Shown here: piece after piece, positions 1 to 8,575 of the stretch
How positions within the stretch are numbered: position 1 is the stretch's first letter
Layout: each line of letters starts with the position of its first letter
Notes under the pieces: generated by a model
The model's database searches: none
Told to the model about the DNA's origin: nothing
What the model saw: only the letters and a program-made list of their open reading frames with translations
Made by a program: the position numbers and the translations under genes
Source of the DNA: Pyxidicoccus fallax
GTDB lineage: Bacteria > Myxococcota > Myxococcia > Myxococcales > Myxococcaceae
Direction: 5' to 3'
Length of the DNA: 64,000 nt
Assembly: GCF_012933655.1 (NCBI RefSeq)
Contig: NZ_JABBJJ010000011.1
Coordinates: forward strand, 22,906-86,905

Positions 1-1227
1 CCGGTGCATGAAGGGCACCAGCATCAGGTTGAGGATGGGGCTCAAGAGCAGGCTGCCGGTGGAGTTGGTGATGGTCACCCACCACTCGCGGTTCGTCATC
101 GTCAGCCAGAGGCCGGCGTTCATCGTGACGAAGGCCAGCACGAACAGCGGCGACAGCAGCCGCAGCGACAGGGTGGACGGGGCGAACTGGTCGCCCATCA
201 GCCCCACCCACAGCGGCGCGCCCATGACGATGAGCATCATCATCGGCACCGTGACGACCAGCGTGCCCTCCATGGCGCGGCGGACGAGCCGGGTGAGCTC
301 CTCCTCGGAGCGCTCGGCCGCGCGCGACGCCAGCGGCATCAGCACCCAGCCGAAGACGGGGTTGAGGAAGAAGGTGAGGCCCGCGATGTTCCACGCGGCG
401 CCGTAGAACCCCACCTCCTGGTGGCTGGCCTTCATGCCCAGAATCATCACGTCCAGGCGCCCGTTGGTGGCCAGGGCCGCGCCGGTGATGAAGAAGGGCA
501 GGCTCGCCTTGAGCACCTTCCACGTCGCGGGCAGGTCCACCTTGAAGGTGAGCCCCATGTGCACTCGCGCGAGGTACCAGCCCACGCCCAGCTTCACCGC
601 TTCGGACGCCACCAGCGGCACACCCAGCCACGGCAGCGGCAGGCCCGCCCAGGCCACGACGAAGAGGCCGCCGCCCCACACCAGCTTGGTGACGATGTTG
701 GAGACGGACAGCCCCGCCACCTTGCCCTTGGCGTGCAGCAGCGCCGCCACGGACGCATTCACCATGATGAGCGACTGCGCCACCGCGGTGACGTAGACGA
801 GGTTGCGCACGTCGGACGAGTGCTCGTCGTTCGCCATGACGAGCCCGAGCACGCCCATCAGCACCACCGTGAGCCCCAGCCGCAGGAGCAGCGTGGTGCC
901 GAAGAAGTCACTGGCATGGGCCGGCCGCCGGGTGACCTCCTTGCGGATGTACATCTCCAGGCCCAGGTGCGTGGCGATGAAGAAGACGGCGGAGAAGCTG
1001 TCGGCCCAGTTGAAGCTGCCGAACCGCTCCGGGCCCAGGTGCGCGGGGAGCAGGAAGCGCACGCCCATGGCGATGGCGTACGTCACCAGCAGCGAGCCGC
1101 CGAGCTGCAGCCCATTGCGGACGGCGCCCATGGCCTCGTTGGAGGCCTGGTGGGCGGTCGCTTCCTGCGCGGGGGCCGCGCCGTGCGTCTCGGGCTCCTG
1201 GGGAATGGATTGGCTGGGACTGTTCAC
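1..1227 (-). CDS. Oligosaccharide flippase (Wzx/MATE-like), partial
   Basis: Reading the minus strand from about 1227 to the window edge gives an uninterrupted, strongly hydrophobic protein of about 409 visible residues with at least ten membrane segments and no stop, so the C-terminus lies outside the window. The pattern (e.g. FNWADSFSAVFFIATHLGLE near residue 60 and YGAAWNIAGLTFFLNPVFGW in the second half) is that of the polysaccharide flippase family, which moves undecaprenyl-linked repeat units across the inner membrane. Start is uncertain: GTG at 1227 and an in-frame GTG at 1296 preceded by GGGGGTGG are both possible; the ATG at 1132 would shorten the N-terminus. Together with the priming transferase upstream it suggests an exopolysaccharide (EPS) locus; in M. 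xanthus a Wzx and EpsZ sit together (from memory). Confidence 0.85.
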   Translation of the reverse strand, partial: MNSPSQSIPQEPETHGAAPAQEATAHQASNEAMGAVRNGLQLGGSLLVTYAIAMGVRFLLPAHLGPERFGSFNWADSFSAVFFIATHLGLEMYIRKEVTRRPAHASDFFGTTLLLRLGLTVVLMGVLGLVMANDEHSSDVRNLVYVTAVAQSLIMVNASVAALLHAKGKVAGLSVSNIVTKLVWGGGLFVVAWAGLPLPWLGVPLVASEAVKLGVGWYLARVHMGLTFKVDLPATWKVLKASLPFFITGAALATNGRLDVMILGMKASHQEVGFYGAAWNIAGLTFFLNPVFGWVLMPLASRAAERSEEELTRLVRRAMEGTLVVTVPMMMLIVMGAPLWVGLMGDQFAPSTLSLRLLSPLFVLAFVTMNAGLWLTMTNREWWVTITNSTGSLLLSPILNLMLVPFMHR

Positions 1228-1388
1228 GGTGGAGGCGGGCCCCCCGGCCCTGGGGCGTACTTGCCCCGGGGCATAGAAGACGAGCGGGGGCGGCACGTCA
1301 ATGCCACCCCCGCGGGAGTTCGGCTGCCTGGAGGGGCAGGGGCCCCACCCAGGTCAGGGGCCCACCAGGGCCCAATGTCTCGGGAACG

Positions 1389-2759
1389 TTACTGGGCGAG
1401 GGCGCGGTTGCGCAGCCGCTCCAGGACCAGCCGGGGGGCCTCCACGAAGCGGCGGCGGAGGATGGAGGCGGCCAGGGACACCTTGCGGCGCACGTAGCCG
1501 AACTGGCCACACAGCGTCATCACCACGCCGGCGCCGCCGGGGCGGGCCTCGTGGAAGCGGCCGTTGACGAGCAGCGTGTCGAAGCCGAAGTCCTGGGCGA
1601 ACGCGAAGCGCAGCGCCTCGCTCGACAGCACGACGTCCGGAGTCACCGTCCCGTCCAGCGGCTGCACCCGCACGTCCTCCAGCCGGTCGATGACGATGAG
1701 GACGCGGTGGTCGCTCAGCTCGAACACCGCGCGCGACAGGCGCAGGCGCATGAGCGTGTGGTCCAGCCGGGACACGCCGTTGCGCAGGCGCGTGAGGCCC
1801 GCCTTCACGGTGGTCACCACGTCGTCCACCGGCACCGCGGCGCTCTTGCGCAGCGGCTTCTCCTTGCGGCGCACGGCCTCCACCGAGCCGTCCAGCTCCT
1901 TCGCGCGCGCGTCCGTGGCCTCGGCCGCCGCCTTGAGCCCGTCCGCGGACAGCTCCATCGTGTCACCGGGGCGCAGCATGACGGCGGGGAAGCCCTCCTC
2001 GCGCACGCGGCCCACGGCGGTGGAGGGCAGGTTCACCGCGTCGTTCAGGTACGCGTTCTCCTCGTGCGAGAAGTACACGAAGGACGCGAAGGGCATCACG
2101 TAGCGCGGGCGCACGGAGCGCACCTGCATGGCCAGGTGGTCCAGCTTGCGCAGGGCCGCGTGCCGGCGGCGCTCCGTCTCGCTCGGGTTGCCCACCCAGT
2201 TGGCGTAGGAGAACTGGGTGGCCATCAGGTCCACCTCGCCGGGCTTCACGCCCACGGCGCGCATCACGTCCTCCACCTCGGACATGGAGGTGTAATAGCA
2301 GTCGTTGAAGTTGAGGATGCGCAGGCCGCCCAGCTCCAGCAGGTGGCACGAGTCACCGTCGCGCGCCATCACCGTGGTGAGCGCCGCGCCGTTGCCCAAA
2401 TCCTGCCGCTGGCCCGAGCCCACCTCGATGACGCGGCCGTAGCCGTTGTTGCGCAGGAAGCCCACCACGCGCTTGTCGGCCGTCTCCTGGAAGATGACCG
2501 TCACTTCCGCGCGGCGCTCCTGCGGAATGGACTTCACGGCGGGGATGCTGAAGTGGTCCGGGTGCTCGTGGCTGAACCACAGGTGCGTCACCCGCTTGGG
2601 GTCGAAGCGCGCCGACTGCACGAGCGGATCCCAGCCGTTGTCGAACGCGGCCCCGTCCAGCCACGGGTCCACGGCGAGGTACAGCGGCCCGCGCTCGACG
2701 ACGTAGCCGGCGTGCCCGAGGAACTGCAGCTTTCCGATAGTGCTTTCTGAACCACTCAT
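1389..2759 (-). CDS. MBL-fold metallo-hydrolase in exopolysaccharide locus
   Basis: 456 residues. The N-terminal half has a metallo-beta-lactamase fold signature: GHAGYVV near residue 15, DPWLDG near 30, and the metal-binding SHEHPDH motif near residue 63. The arrangement resembles UlaG-like and CMP-Neu5Ac-hydroxylase-like MBL proteins rather than beta-lactamases. The remaining part (from about 280) is charged and contains no domain I recognise. The ATG at 2759 follows the EPS priming transferase after 207 bp that contain a terminator, so this gene probably has its own promoter; the flippase follows downstream on the same strand. The reaction is unknown; a role in polysaccharide modification is inferred only from position. 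Confidence 0.75.
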   Translation of the reverse strand: MSGSESTIGKLQFLGHAGYVVERGPLYLAVDPWLDGAAFDNGWDPLVQSARFDPKRVTHLWFSHEHPDHFSIPAVKSIPQERRAEVTVIFQETADKRVVGFLRNNGYGRVIEVGSGQRQDLGNGAALTTVMARDGDSCHLLELGGLRILNFNDCYYTSMSEVEDVMRAVGVKPGEVDLMATQFSYANWVGNPSETERRRHAALRKLDHLAMQVRSVRPRYVMPFASFVYFSHEENAYLNDAVNLPSTAVGRVREEGFPAVMLRPGDTMELSADGLKAAAEATDARAKELDGSVEAVRRKEKPLRKSAAVPVDDVVTTVKAGLTRLRNGVSRLDHTLMRLRLSRAVFELSDHRVLIVIDRLEDVRVQPLDGTVTPDVVLSSEALRFAFAQDFGFDTLLVNGRFHEARPGGAGVVMTLCGQFGYVRRKVSLAASILRRRFVEAPRLVLERLRNRALAQ

Positions 2760-2900
2760 GTCTTCACGCTGACATACCGCTTCTGAAAGGCCAAGACCCC
2801 GCGGAGCCCCGAGCGGTGGTTTGTGTTTGTCGATTGCCCCAGGGGGCAGGCAGGCGTCGGGGCGGCGCGGGAAGCGCAGGAATTGCGCGAATCCCCGAAG

Positions 2901-2938
2901 AAAAACGGGCCCTGCCTCGCGAAGGAGGCAGCGCCCGT
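2901..2938 (-). terminator. Rho-independent terminator of the EpsZ/WcaJ gene
   Basis: On the minus strand, 29 bases after the stop at 2967, a stem of ACGGGC + CTGCCTC pairs with GAGGCAG + GCCCGT (one C/C mismatch) around a six-base loop and is followed by TTTTTC. This is a textbook intrinsic terminator and separates the priming transferase from the MBL-fold gene. Confidence 0.85.
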
Positions 2939-2966
2939 GGACGGCCGGATTCCCTGGTGCTTCCGC

Positions 2967-4433
2967 TCAGCTCGCGCCGCGGCCGGTGAGCACCACCGGC
3001 ACCGTCTGGAGCAGCAGCGTCAGGTCGCTGGTGAGGCTCCAGTGGTCGATGTACTGCATGTCCAGGTACATCCACTCCTCGAACGAAATCTGGTTGCGGC
3101 CGGAGACCTGCCAGATGCAGGTGAGGCCCGGGCGCACGGACAGGCGGCGGCGCTGCCACGTCTCGTACTTCGCCACCTCGCTCGGCACCGGCGGGCGCGG
3201 CCCGACGATGCTCATCTCACCGCGCAGCACGTTGATGAACTGCGGCAGCTCGTCGATGGAGAACTTGCGGATGAAGCGGCCGATGCCGGTGATGCGCGGG
3301 TCGTTCTTCATCTTGAAGACCGGACCGGACATCTCGTTCTGCGCCGCCAGCTTCGCCTTCAGCTCCTCGGCGTTCACCACCATGGAGCGGAACTTGAGCA
3401 TGTAGAACGGCTTGCCGTTCTGCCCCACGCGCAGCTGCTTGAAGAAGATGGGGCCCTTGGAGGTGAGCTTCACCGCCAGCGCGACGAAGGCCAGGAGCGG
3501 CAGCAGCATCCACAGCGCCACTGCGGACACGCAGATGTCGAACAGGCGCTTCATCGCCATCTGGTGCGGCTTGGGGCTCACCGCCGCGAAGTGCAGGAAG
3601 CCGTCGGACACCGCGCGCCGCTCGATGGGCCGGGCGCGGTCCAGGCGGAAGCTGTGCGCCGGCAGCGCGAAGGGCACGCCGAAGCGCTCGGCCAGCTTGA
3701 TGGCCGCCTGCATGGACTCGCCCTGCTTCAGCGTGTTGCCCGCGATGTAGACCTCGTCCACCGCCGTGTTGCGGAGGATGTGCTCCAGGTCATCCAACGA
3801 GCCCATCACCTGCGCGGGCAGCTCGGAGGTGGAGCTGGTGTCGTCCTTGAAGCGCACGTAGCCCAGCACCTGGCGGCGGCCGCGGCGCACCAGGTCCTCG
3901 CCCGTGTAGCGGCCCATGGCGCCCGTGCCGACGATGAGCACCGAGTCCATGGGGCGCTCCTGCGCGGCCACCGGACGGAAGACGAACAGGCGCAAGAGCA
4001 GCGCCACCGGCCAGAAGACGACCAGCAGCGGCGCCACGCTCAGCATGTTCACGCTGTCCGGCAGCATCAGCCCCGCGAACGCCAGCACCGTCACCACCGC
4101 CAGCGTCGCCACGGACACCAGCGCCACGTGGTCCAGCTTGCTGCGCTCCACGAAGCGCGAGTCATACAGGCACAGCGCCGTGCCGGTGATGATCCACGTC
4201 ACCAGCGCCGCCACGACCATGCCCGGGACGAGCCAGCTCGTGGCCGGCACCAGCTGGCCGTTGAGCCACCCGGCGGCGACCAGCACCCCCGACATCAACA
4301 CGAGGTCCACCGTGAGGTTCAGCTTCGCCGCGAACCCCGGCGCGAGCTTGGGCGTCTGGACATCCTCGAACCCCTGGCCCTGAGAGGAAGCCTCAGGAGC
4401 ACCGACCGCCGCACTTGCCGTTGCGCTGCTCAT
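2967..4433 (-). CDS. epsZ: Undecaprenyl-phosphate hexose phosphotransferase (EpsZ/WcaJ type)
   Basis: About 488 residues. Domains in order: a hydrophilic N-terminus, four to five transmembrane helices (about 40-150), a CoA-binding-like/Rossmann region containing SVLIVGTGAMGRYTGEDL near residue 165, then a membrane-re-entrant segment and the bacterial sugar-transferase domain (about 300-488) with KRLFDI, KGPIFFKQLRVGQNGKPF, KFRSM, IDELPQFINVLRGEMSIVG and RPGLTCIWQVSGRN. It transfers a hexose-1-phosphate to undecaprenyl phosphate, the first step of repeat-unit assembly. I chose the ATG at 4433 because GGGGTGGAGACG lies directly upstream; an ATG at 4463 would add ten residues. The symbol follows M. 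xanthus EpsZ, the EPS initiator, whose gene lies next to a wzx; orthology is inferred from context. Confidence 0.85.
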   Translation of the reverse strand: MSSATASAAVGAPEASSQGQGFEDVQTPKLAPGFAAKLNLTVDLVLMSGVLVAAGWLNGQLVPATSWLVPGMVVAALVTWIITGTALCLYDSRFVERSKLDHVALVSVATLAVVTVLAFAGLMLPDSVNMLSVAPLLVVFWPVALLLRLFVFRPVAAQERPMDSVLIVGTGAMGRYTGEDLVRRGRRQVLGYVRFKDDTSSTSELPAQVMGSLDDLEHILRNTAVDEVYIAGNTLKQGESMQAAIKLAERFGVPFALPAHSFRLDRARPIERRAVSDGFLHFAAVSPKPHQMAMKRLFDICVSAVALWMLLPLLAFVALAVKLTSKGPIFFKQLRVGQNGKPFYMLKFRSMVVNAEELKAKLAAQNEMSGPVFKMKNDPRITGIGRFIRKFSIDELPQFINVLRGEMSIVGPRPPVPSEVAKYETWQRRRLSVRPGLTCIWQVSGRNQISFEEWMYLDMQYIDHWSLTSDLTLLLQTVPVVLTGRGAS

Positions 4434-4766
4434 CGTCTCCACCCCCCTCTGCGCCGAATGCATACTTTCTTCCAGTTCGAGCAGAGGATGCCGTTGTGGC
4501 TAGAAATCTTCAAGTCGGAGAGAACTACAAAATGCCTGATGGGACAGCCCGTTGCAACCGCCGCCCCGCGACTAAGACGTGACACGAGGTGAATTCTTGG
4601 GATCGCCCGGACCTCGGTACCGGGTCGATGAAGCCCCACGAACACCCTGTCAGGTCTGCTTGCTTCCCACTGTGGCCGGACCTCGTCCCACGAGACTGCA
4701 TGTACGGTGCCGGTCTGACTTCAGATCTCTCATGGCTGTGAATCGCGGAGCGTCAGGACTGAGGCG
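4434..4766. other. Intergenic region upstream of EpsZ gene
   Basis: About 330 bp without a credible gene. The part nearest the transferase (about 4450-4560) is clearly more A+T-rich than its surroundings and probably holds the EPS promoter, but no box pair matched a consensus well enough to call. No intrinsic terminator was seen for the gene ending at 4767. Confidence 0.5.
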
Positions 4767-6182
4767 CTAAGGATTTCCGGGGGGTTGAGAAAGTGCGAGT
4801 CGTTCCGGGCCCGCGTAGACGTTGAAGCGGCCGTCCCGGACGAACGTTGCCAGCGTCATTCCGGAACGCAGCGCCAGTTCAATCGCCAGGGTGCTGGCTG
4901 CAGAAACTCCCGCCACGACGGGGATGCGGGCCATGGCGGCCTTCTGGATGATTTCGAAGCTGACGCGTCCGCTGACACAGAGCAGCACGGGTTGACGTGT
5001 CAGTGATGGGGTGCGGCTGACCCGCGTGGAGCGCACGGTACCCTCCAGGACGAGCGCGCCCACCACCTTGTCCACGGCGTTGTGGCGGCCCACGTCCTCG
5101 AAGGCGGCGAGGACCTGGCCGTCGGCGTCGAGCGCGGCGGCGGCGTGGACACCGCCGGTGCGGGCGAAGTTGCGCTGCACGTCTCGCAGGCGCTCGATGG
5201 CGCGGGCGATGACGTCGGGCCGGAGCACGGGGCCGGGCGGCACGGGCGGGCAGACGGCCAGCAGGTCCTCCACGCTGCGGCGGCCGCACACGCCACACGC
5301 CGAGGTGGTGAGGGTGCCGCGGCGGGCGGAGCGCACCCGCTCCACGTCCAGCACGGCGCCGGGCGCGGGCGTCACCTCCATCACATTGCCCCAGCCCTCC
5401 TCGCCGGGGCGGCCGCAGTGCGCGAGCCCGCCCAAATCCTCCACGCTCCGGAGGATGCCCTCGGAGAAGAGGAAGCCGGTGGCCAATTCGCGGTCCTGGC
5501 CGGGGGTGCGCATGGTGATGGCCACCGGGTCGCCGCTGACTCGAATCTCCAGCGGCTCCTCGACGGCGACATCGTCCTCTTGAGAGGAAGCGAGCTCGGC
5601 GCCGTTCCAGCGGCGCACCGGCCGGCGCGCCACCCCGCGCGAGTCCGCGGGGGACGGAGGCGTCATGCCACGGTCGGACTTCACCCGTGAGGCGAGCAGG
5701 TCCGAGACGGTGCGTACATCTCCTGCGTCGAGCACGCGCATGCCATCTGGGAGACCCGCGGGCAGAGGAAGCGAGCACGCGACCACCGCGAAAACCTCGG
5801 GGTGGGACGAGGCGAGCAGGGGGCCCAGTCCCTCGCGCCACACCTCGAGCTTCGGCAGCGGTCCGTCCTTCCAGCCCTCCACGAGGACCAGGTCCACGCC
5901 GCCGGAGAATCGCGTGAGTAACAACGGCAACGTACTTGCGGGAGCCTCGCCGGTGGTGAGCTGCACGCCAGCGGGCGTGGCGAAGCCGGTGAAGACGGCG
6001 CCAGCCTCCTGGAAGCGGGCGGTGTCGCTGTCGGGGCGGTGCAGTGGGTGCGCGTGCGACGAGTGCTTCACCACGCCCACGCGCAGGCCGCGCGAGGCCA
6101 GCTCCGGGACGAGCTTCGTGAGCAGCGTCGTCTTCCCGGCGCCGGACCAGCCGACGATGCTGATGGCGGGCACGGCGCTCAT
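4767..6182 (-). CDS. MobB-FdhD fusion: Mo-cofactor P-loop protein + formate dehydrogenase sulfurtransferase
   Basis: 471 residues joining two normally separate proteins. Residues 1 to about 165 are MobB: Walker A GWSGAGKTTLL near residue 11, KHSSHAH near 40, and LVLVEGWKDGPLPKLEVWR, the MobB hallmark. Residues about 185-471 are FdhD: EPLEIRV, ATGFLFSEGI, TTSACGVCGRRS with the CxxC that carries sulfur from a cysteine desulfurase, EDVGRHNAVDKV and CVSGRVSFEIIQKA. MobB binds GTP and assists formation of the guanine-dinucleotide cofactor; FdhD sulfurates Mo/W-bis-MGD for formate dehydrogenase. The start overlaps the moeA stop by four bases (ATGA), so the two are translationally coupled. No frameshift is seen between the halves; the linker (about 165-185) is short and polar. 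Confidence 0.92.
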   Translation of the reverse strand: MSAVPAISIVGWSGAGKTTLLTKLVPELASRGLRVGVVKHSSHAHPLHRPDSDTARFQEAGAVFTGFATPAGVQLTTGEAPASTLPLLLTRFSGGVDLVLVEGWKDGPLPKLEVWREGLGPLLASSHPEVFAVVACSLPLPAGLPDGMRVLDAGDVRTVSDLLASRVKSDRGMTPPSPADSRGVARRPVRRWNGAELASSQEDDVAVEEPLEIRVSGDPVAITMRTPGQDRELATGFLFSEGILRSVEDLGGLAHCGRPGEEGWGNVMEVTPAPGAVLDVERVRSARRGTLTTSACGVCGRRSVEDLLAVCPPVPPGPVLRPDVIARAIERLRDVQRNFARTGGVHAAAALDADGQVLAAFEDVGRHNAVDKVVGALVLEGTVRSTRVSRTPSLTRQPVLLCVSGRVSFEIIQKAAMARIPVVAGVSAASTLAIELALRSGMTLATFVRDGRFNVYAGPERLALSQPPGNP

Positions 6183-7432
6183 GCGGAGGCACCGTCGGCC
6201 GGGGCGTAGGCGGCGCCGTGGAACAGCTCCACGTCCACGACGTCGCCCTCGGCGAAGTCGGCGCGGCCCGGAGGCAGCACGGCCCAGCCCTCGCCCTGGA
6301 CGTTCTGGAGAATCTGTCCGGCGCCCTGCACGCGCAGGCGCGCGACGGGCGCTGCGTCGTCGCGGGCCTCCAGCGTGGTGGTGATGAGGTACGTGAGGCC
6401 GGCCTGCTTGTGGCGCGGCGCGGAGAGGCGGGCGCGGACGCGGCGGCGCGTCTCCAGTACGCCCTGGCGCTTGAGGAGCAGTGGGCGCGCGAGCTGGTCG
6501 AAGGCGACGGTGGCGGCGCCGGGGTTGCCGGGCAGCACGACGACGGTGGTGTCGCCGAGGCGGGCCACGGCCACGGGCTTGCCGGGCTTGAGCGCGACAC
6601 CGTCCACGACGAAGCGGGCACCGAGCGCGGTGAGCACGCGCTTCACGTGGTCCTTGTCGCCCACGGAGGCGCCACCGGTGGTGACGAGGACGTCCACCTG
6701 GGAGGCGAGGCGGGCGAGGGTGTCGCGCAGCTCGGCCGCGTCGTCGCGCGCGCGGGTGAGGTGGCGCACGTCGGCGCCGGCCTCGCGGGCGAGCGCGGCC
6801 ACGAGGAGCAGGTTGCTCTCGTAGACCTGATGCGGCAGGGCGGGCTGGCCGGGAGGGACGAGCTCGTCGCCGGTGGCGAGCACCGCCACGCGCGGCGCGG
6901 GGCGCACCCAGGCGGTCGTCTCGCCCTGGGAGGCGAGCACGCCGAGCACCGCGGCATTCACGGGCTGACCGGGCGCGAGGAGGGGCGTGCCGGTGACCAC
7001 CTCTTCCCCCGCGCGCACGATGTCGTGGCCGGGAGTGACGGTGATGAAGACGTCCACGTGCGCGCCGTCGTCGTGGGCGCGCGCGGCCTCCTGGCGGACG
7101 ATGGCGTCGGCGCCGGAGGGAAGCGGGGCGCCGGTGAAGATGCGGGCGGCCTCGCCGGGCTGGAGGACGCGGGAGGGCAGGGCGCCGGCGTAGACGGTGT
7201 CGACGACGCGCAGGCGCGCGGGGTGGTCGCGGTTGGCGCCCCGGGTCTCCTCGGCGCGCACGGCCCAGCCGTCCATCGCGGAGGTGTCACAGCCGGGCAG
7301 CGAGCGCGACGCGGTGACCGCGGCCGCGAGGAAGCGGCCATGGGCGTCGAGGAGGGACACGCGCTCGGGGGCCGCGGGGGCGATGGCATCGAGCGCGGCC
7401 TGCCGGGCTGTGGAGAGGGGCGTGAGCGGCAT
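6179..7432 (-). CDS. moeA: Molybdopterin molybdenumtransferase MoeA
   Basis: 417 residues, the usual length of the family. Contains DTSAMDGWAVRAEET near residue 50, the substrate-binding segment GAPLPSGADAIVRQE, the GDEL motif ATGDELVPPG, the MoeA/MogA/MoaB-type TTGGASVGDKDHVKRVL, and ALKPGKPVAVARLGDTTVV followed by LPGNPGAATVAF. It inserts molybdate into adenylated molybdopterin. I prefer the ATG at 7432 (MPLTPLSTARQ); a longer frame to 7513 adds a basic, non-conserved leader. The stop overlaps the MobB-FdhD start, forming a two-gene operon; mobA is encoded nearby on the other strand. Confidence 0.93.
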   Translation of the reverse strand: MPLTPLSTARQAALDAIAPAAPERVSLLDAHGRFLAAAVTASRSLPGCDTSAMDGWAVRAEETRGANRDHPARLRVVDTVYAGALPSRVLQPGEAARIFTGAPLPSGADAIVRQEAARAHDDGAHVDVFITVTPGHDIVRAGEEVVTGTPLLAPGQPVNAAVLGVLASQGETTAWVRPAPRVAVLATGDELVPPGQPALPHQVYESNLLLVAALAREAGADVRHLTRARDDAAELRDTLARLASQVDVLVTTGGASVGDKDHVKRVLTALGARFVVDGVALKPGKPVAVARLGDTTVVVLPGNPGAATVAFDQLARPLLLKRQGVLETRRRVRARLSAPRHKQAGLTYLITTTLEARDDAAPVARLRVQGAGQILQNVQGEGWAVLPPGRADFAEGDVVDVELFHGAAYAPADGASA

Positions 7433-7528
7433 CCGTCGGGCGCGCAGCCTACGCGGGGAACCCTGGCGCTTGTCCACGGGCTGCTGATGGCCGTTCGCTT
7501 CCCTACCCCCCATCCGGGAGCGGGAGCG

Positions 7529-7789
7529 TCAGGTGTGCCGGGAGCGTGTCAGCTCGATGAGGAACAGGACGAGCAGGGAAACGCCCAGGGCCATCGGGGC
7601 CAGCGCGGCACCCACGATGAGGCCAATCACGGTGAAGAACCCGTCCCGGGGGCCGGGGGAGTTGGGGAGCCAGTCGAGGATGAAGCCAGACGACGCGGGT
7701 CCCAGGAAGCCGAGCGCTGACACCGCGAGGCAGACGAGAACGGCCTTCGAGCGCTTCATCGGCTGGACGGGTGGAAGTGTAGCATTCAT
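7529..7789 (-). CDS. Small two-helix membrane protein, unknown
   Basis: About 86 residues with two hydrophobic segments: AVLVCLAVSALGFLG near the N-terminus and TVIGLIVGAALAPMALGV... toward the C-terminus, with a short Pro/Gly/Asp loop between them (NSPGPRDG). It precedes moeA on the same strand by about 100 bp. I do not recognise a family. Start is uncertain: an ATG at 7759 (MKRSKAVLV) is also plausible and neither has a good ribosome-binding site. Confidence 0.55.
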   Translation of the reverse strand: MNATLPPVQPMKRSKAVLVCLAVSALGFLGPASSGFILDWLPNSPGPRDGFFTVIGLIVGAALAPMALGVSLLVLFLIELTRSRHT

Positions 7790-7954
7790 GGGCAGCGACG
7801 ATAGCAAGGCGGGTGCCGGACCCGCTTGGAGCCGGTCTCACTCGTGCCGCGAGCGAGGTTGCGCAGGGGAGGGCACGCATGCCGTGCACTCCGCTGCACA
7901 GTGAGGCGCGGACCTGGGTCCCGGGTGACGCCGCCGAAGAGGGGAGCGCGAAAG

Positions 7955-8566
7955 ATGGACGCTGGGGTGGAGTACCCGGACGTGACGCTGGCCATCATCG
8001 CGGGAGGCGAGGGCCGGCGCCTGTCGGGCGTGCCGAAGGGGCTGCTGTCGGTGGAGGGCCGCACGGTGGTGGAGCGGCTGCTCTCCCTGGCGCCGTGCTT
8101 CGGGGATGTGCTGCTGGTGGCGAACGTGCCGGAGCCCTATGCGCGCTTCGGGGTGCGCACGGTGGCGGACGTCGTGCGGGGGAAGGGAGCGCCGGGAGGT
8201 GTGCACGCGGCGCTGGTAGCGGCGCGCACGCGGTGGGTGGTGGCGGTGGCGTGCGACATGCCCTTCGTCGGGCTGGAGGCGCTGCGCGTGTTGCTGGGCG
8301 CGAGGGCGGACGACGTGGACGCGGTGGGCTTCGAGGTGGCGGGGAGGCTGGAGCCGTTGCTCGCGGTGTACCGGGCGGAGCTGGCGGAGGCGTGGGGACG
8401 CTCGCTGGGGGAGGACCCGTCGCTGCGTCAGCTCCTGTCACGCTTCCGGGCGAGGCTGCTGCCAGAGGGCATGCTGCGCGCCGTGGACCCGGAGCTGCGC
8501 TCGCTGGTGAATGTGAACACGCCGGAGGACCTCGCGCGGCACGGTGTCACACTGCCCGCGAGGTGA
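7955..8566 (+). CDS. mobA: Molybdenum cofactor guanylyltransferase MobA
   Basis: 203 residues. N-terminal nucleotidyltransferase motif LAIIAGGEGRRLSGVPKGLL (Gly-rich loop with basic residues and the conserved PK), RTVVERLL, then VVAVACDMPFVG, where the Asp coordinates Mg-GTP, and LVNVNTPEDL at the C-terminus. MobA links GMP to molybdopterin, making the MGD cofactor needed by bacterial formate dehydrogenases and nitrate reductases. The ATG at 7955 follows GAGGGGAGCGCGAAAG; an upstream in-frame extension to 7826 is basic and lacks family character. It completes the cofactor block with moeA and mobB-fdhD and converges on the next gene with only nine bases between stops. Confidence 0.9.
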   Translation: MDAGVEYPDVTLAIIAGGEGRRLSGVPKGLLSVEGRTVVERLLSLAPCFGDVLLVANVPEPYARFGVRTVADVVRGKGAPGGVHAALVAARTRWVVAVACDMPFVGLEALRVLLGARADDVDAVGFEVAGRLEPLLAVYRAELAEAWGRSLGEDPSLRQLLSRFRARLLPEGMLRAVDPELRSLVNVNTPEDLARHGVTLPAR

Positions 8567-8575
8567 GCGCCGGCT

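Noticed and set aside
4..1497. Long plus-strand frame (His/Gln/Arg-rich, no stops) across the first 1.5 kb
   Set aside because: It lies antisense to the flippase and has the biased composition of an out-of-frame shadow; the minus strand gives a coherent membrane protein.
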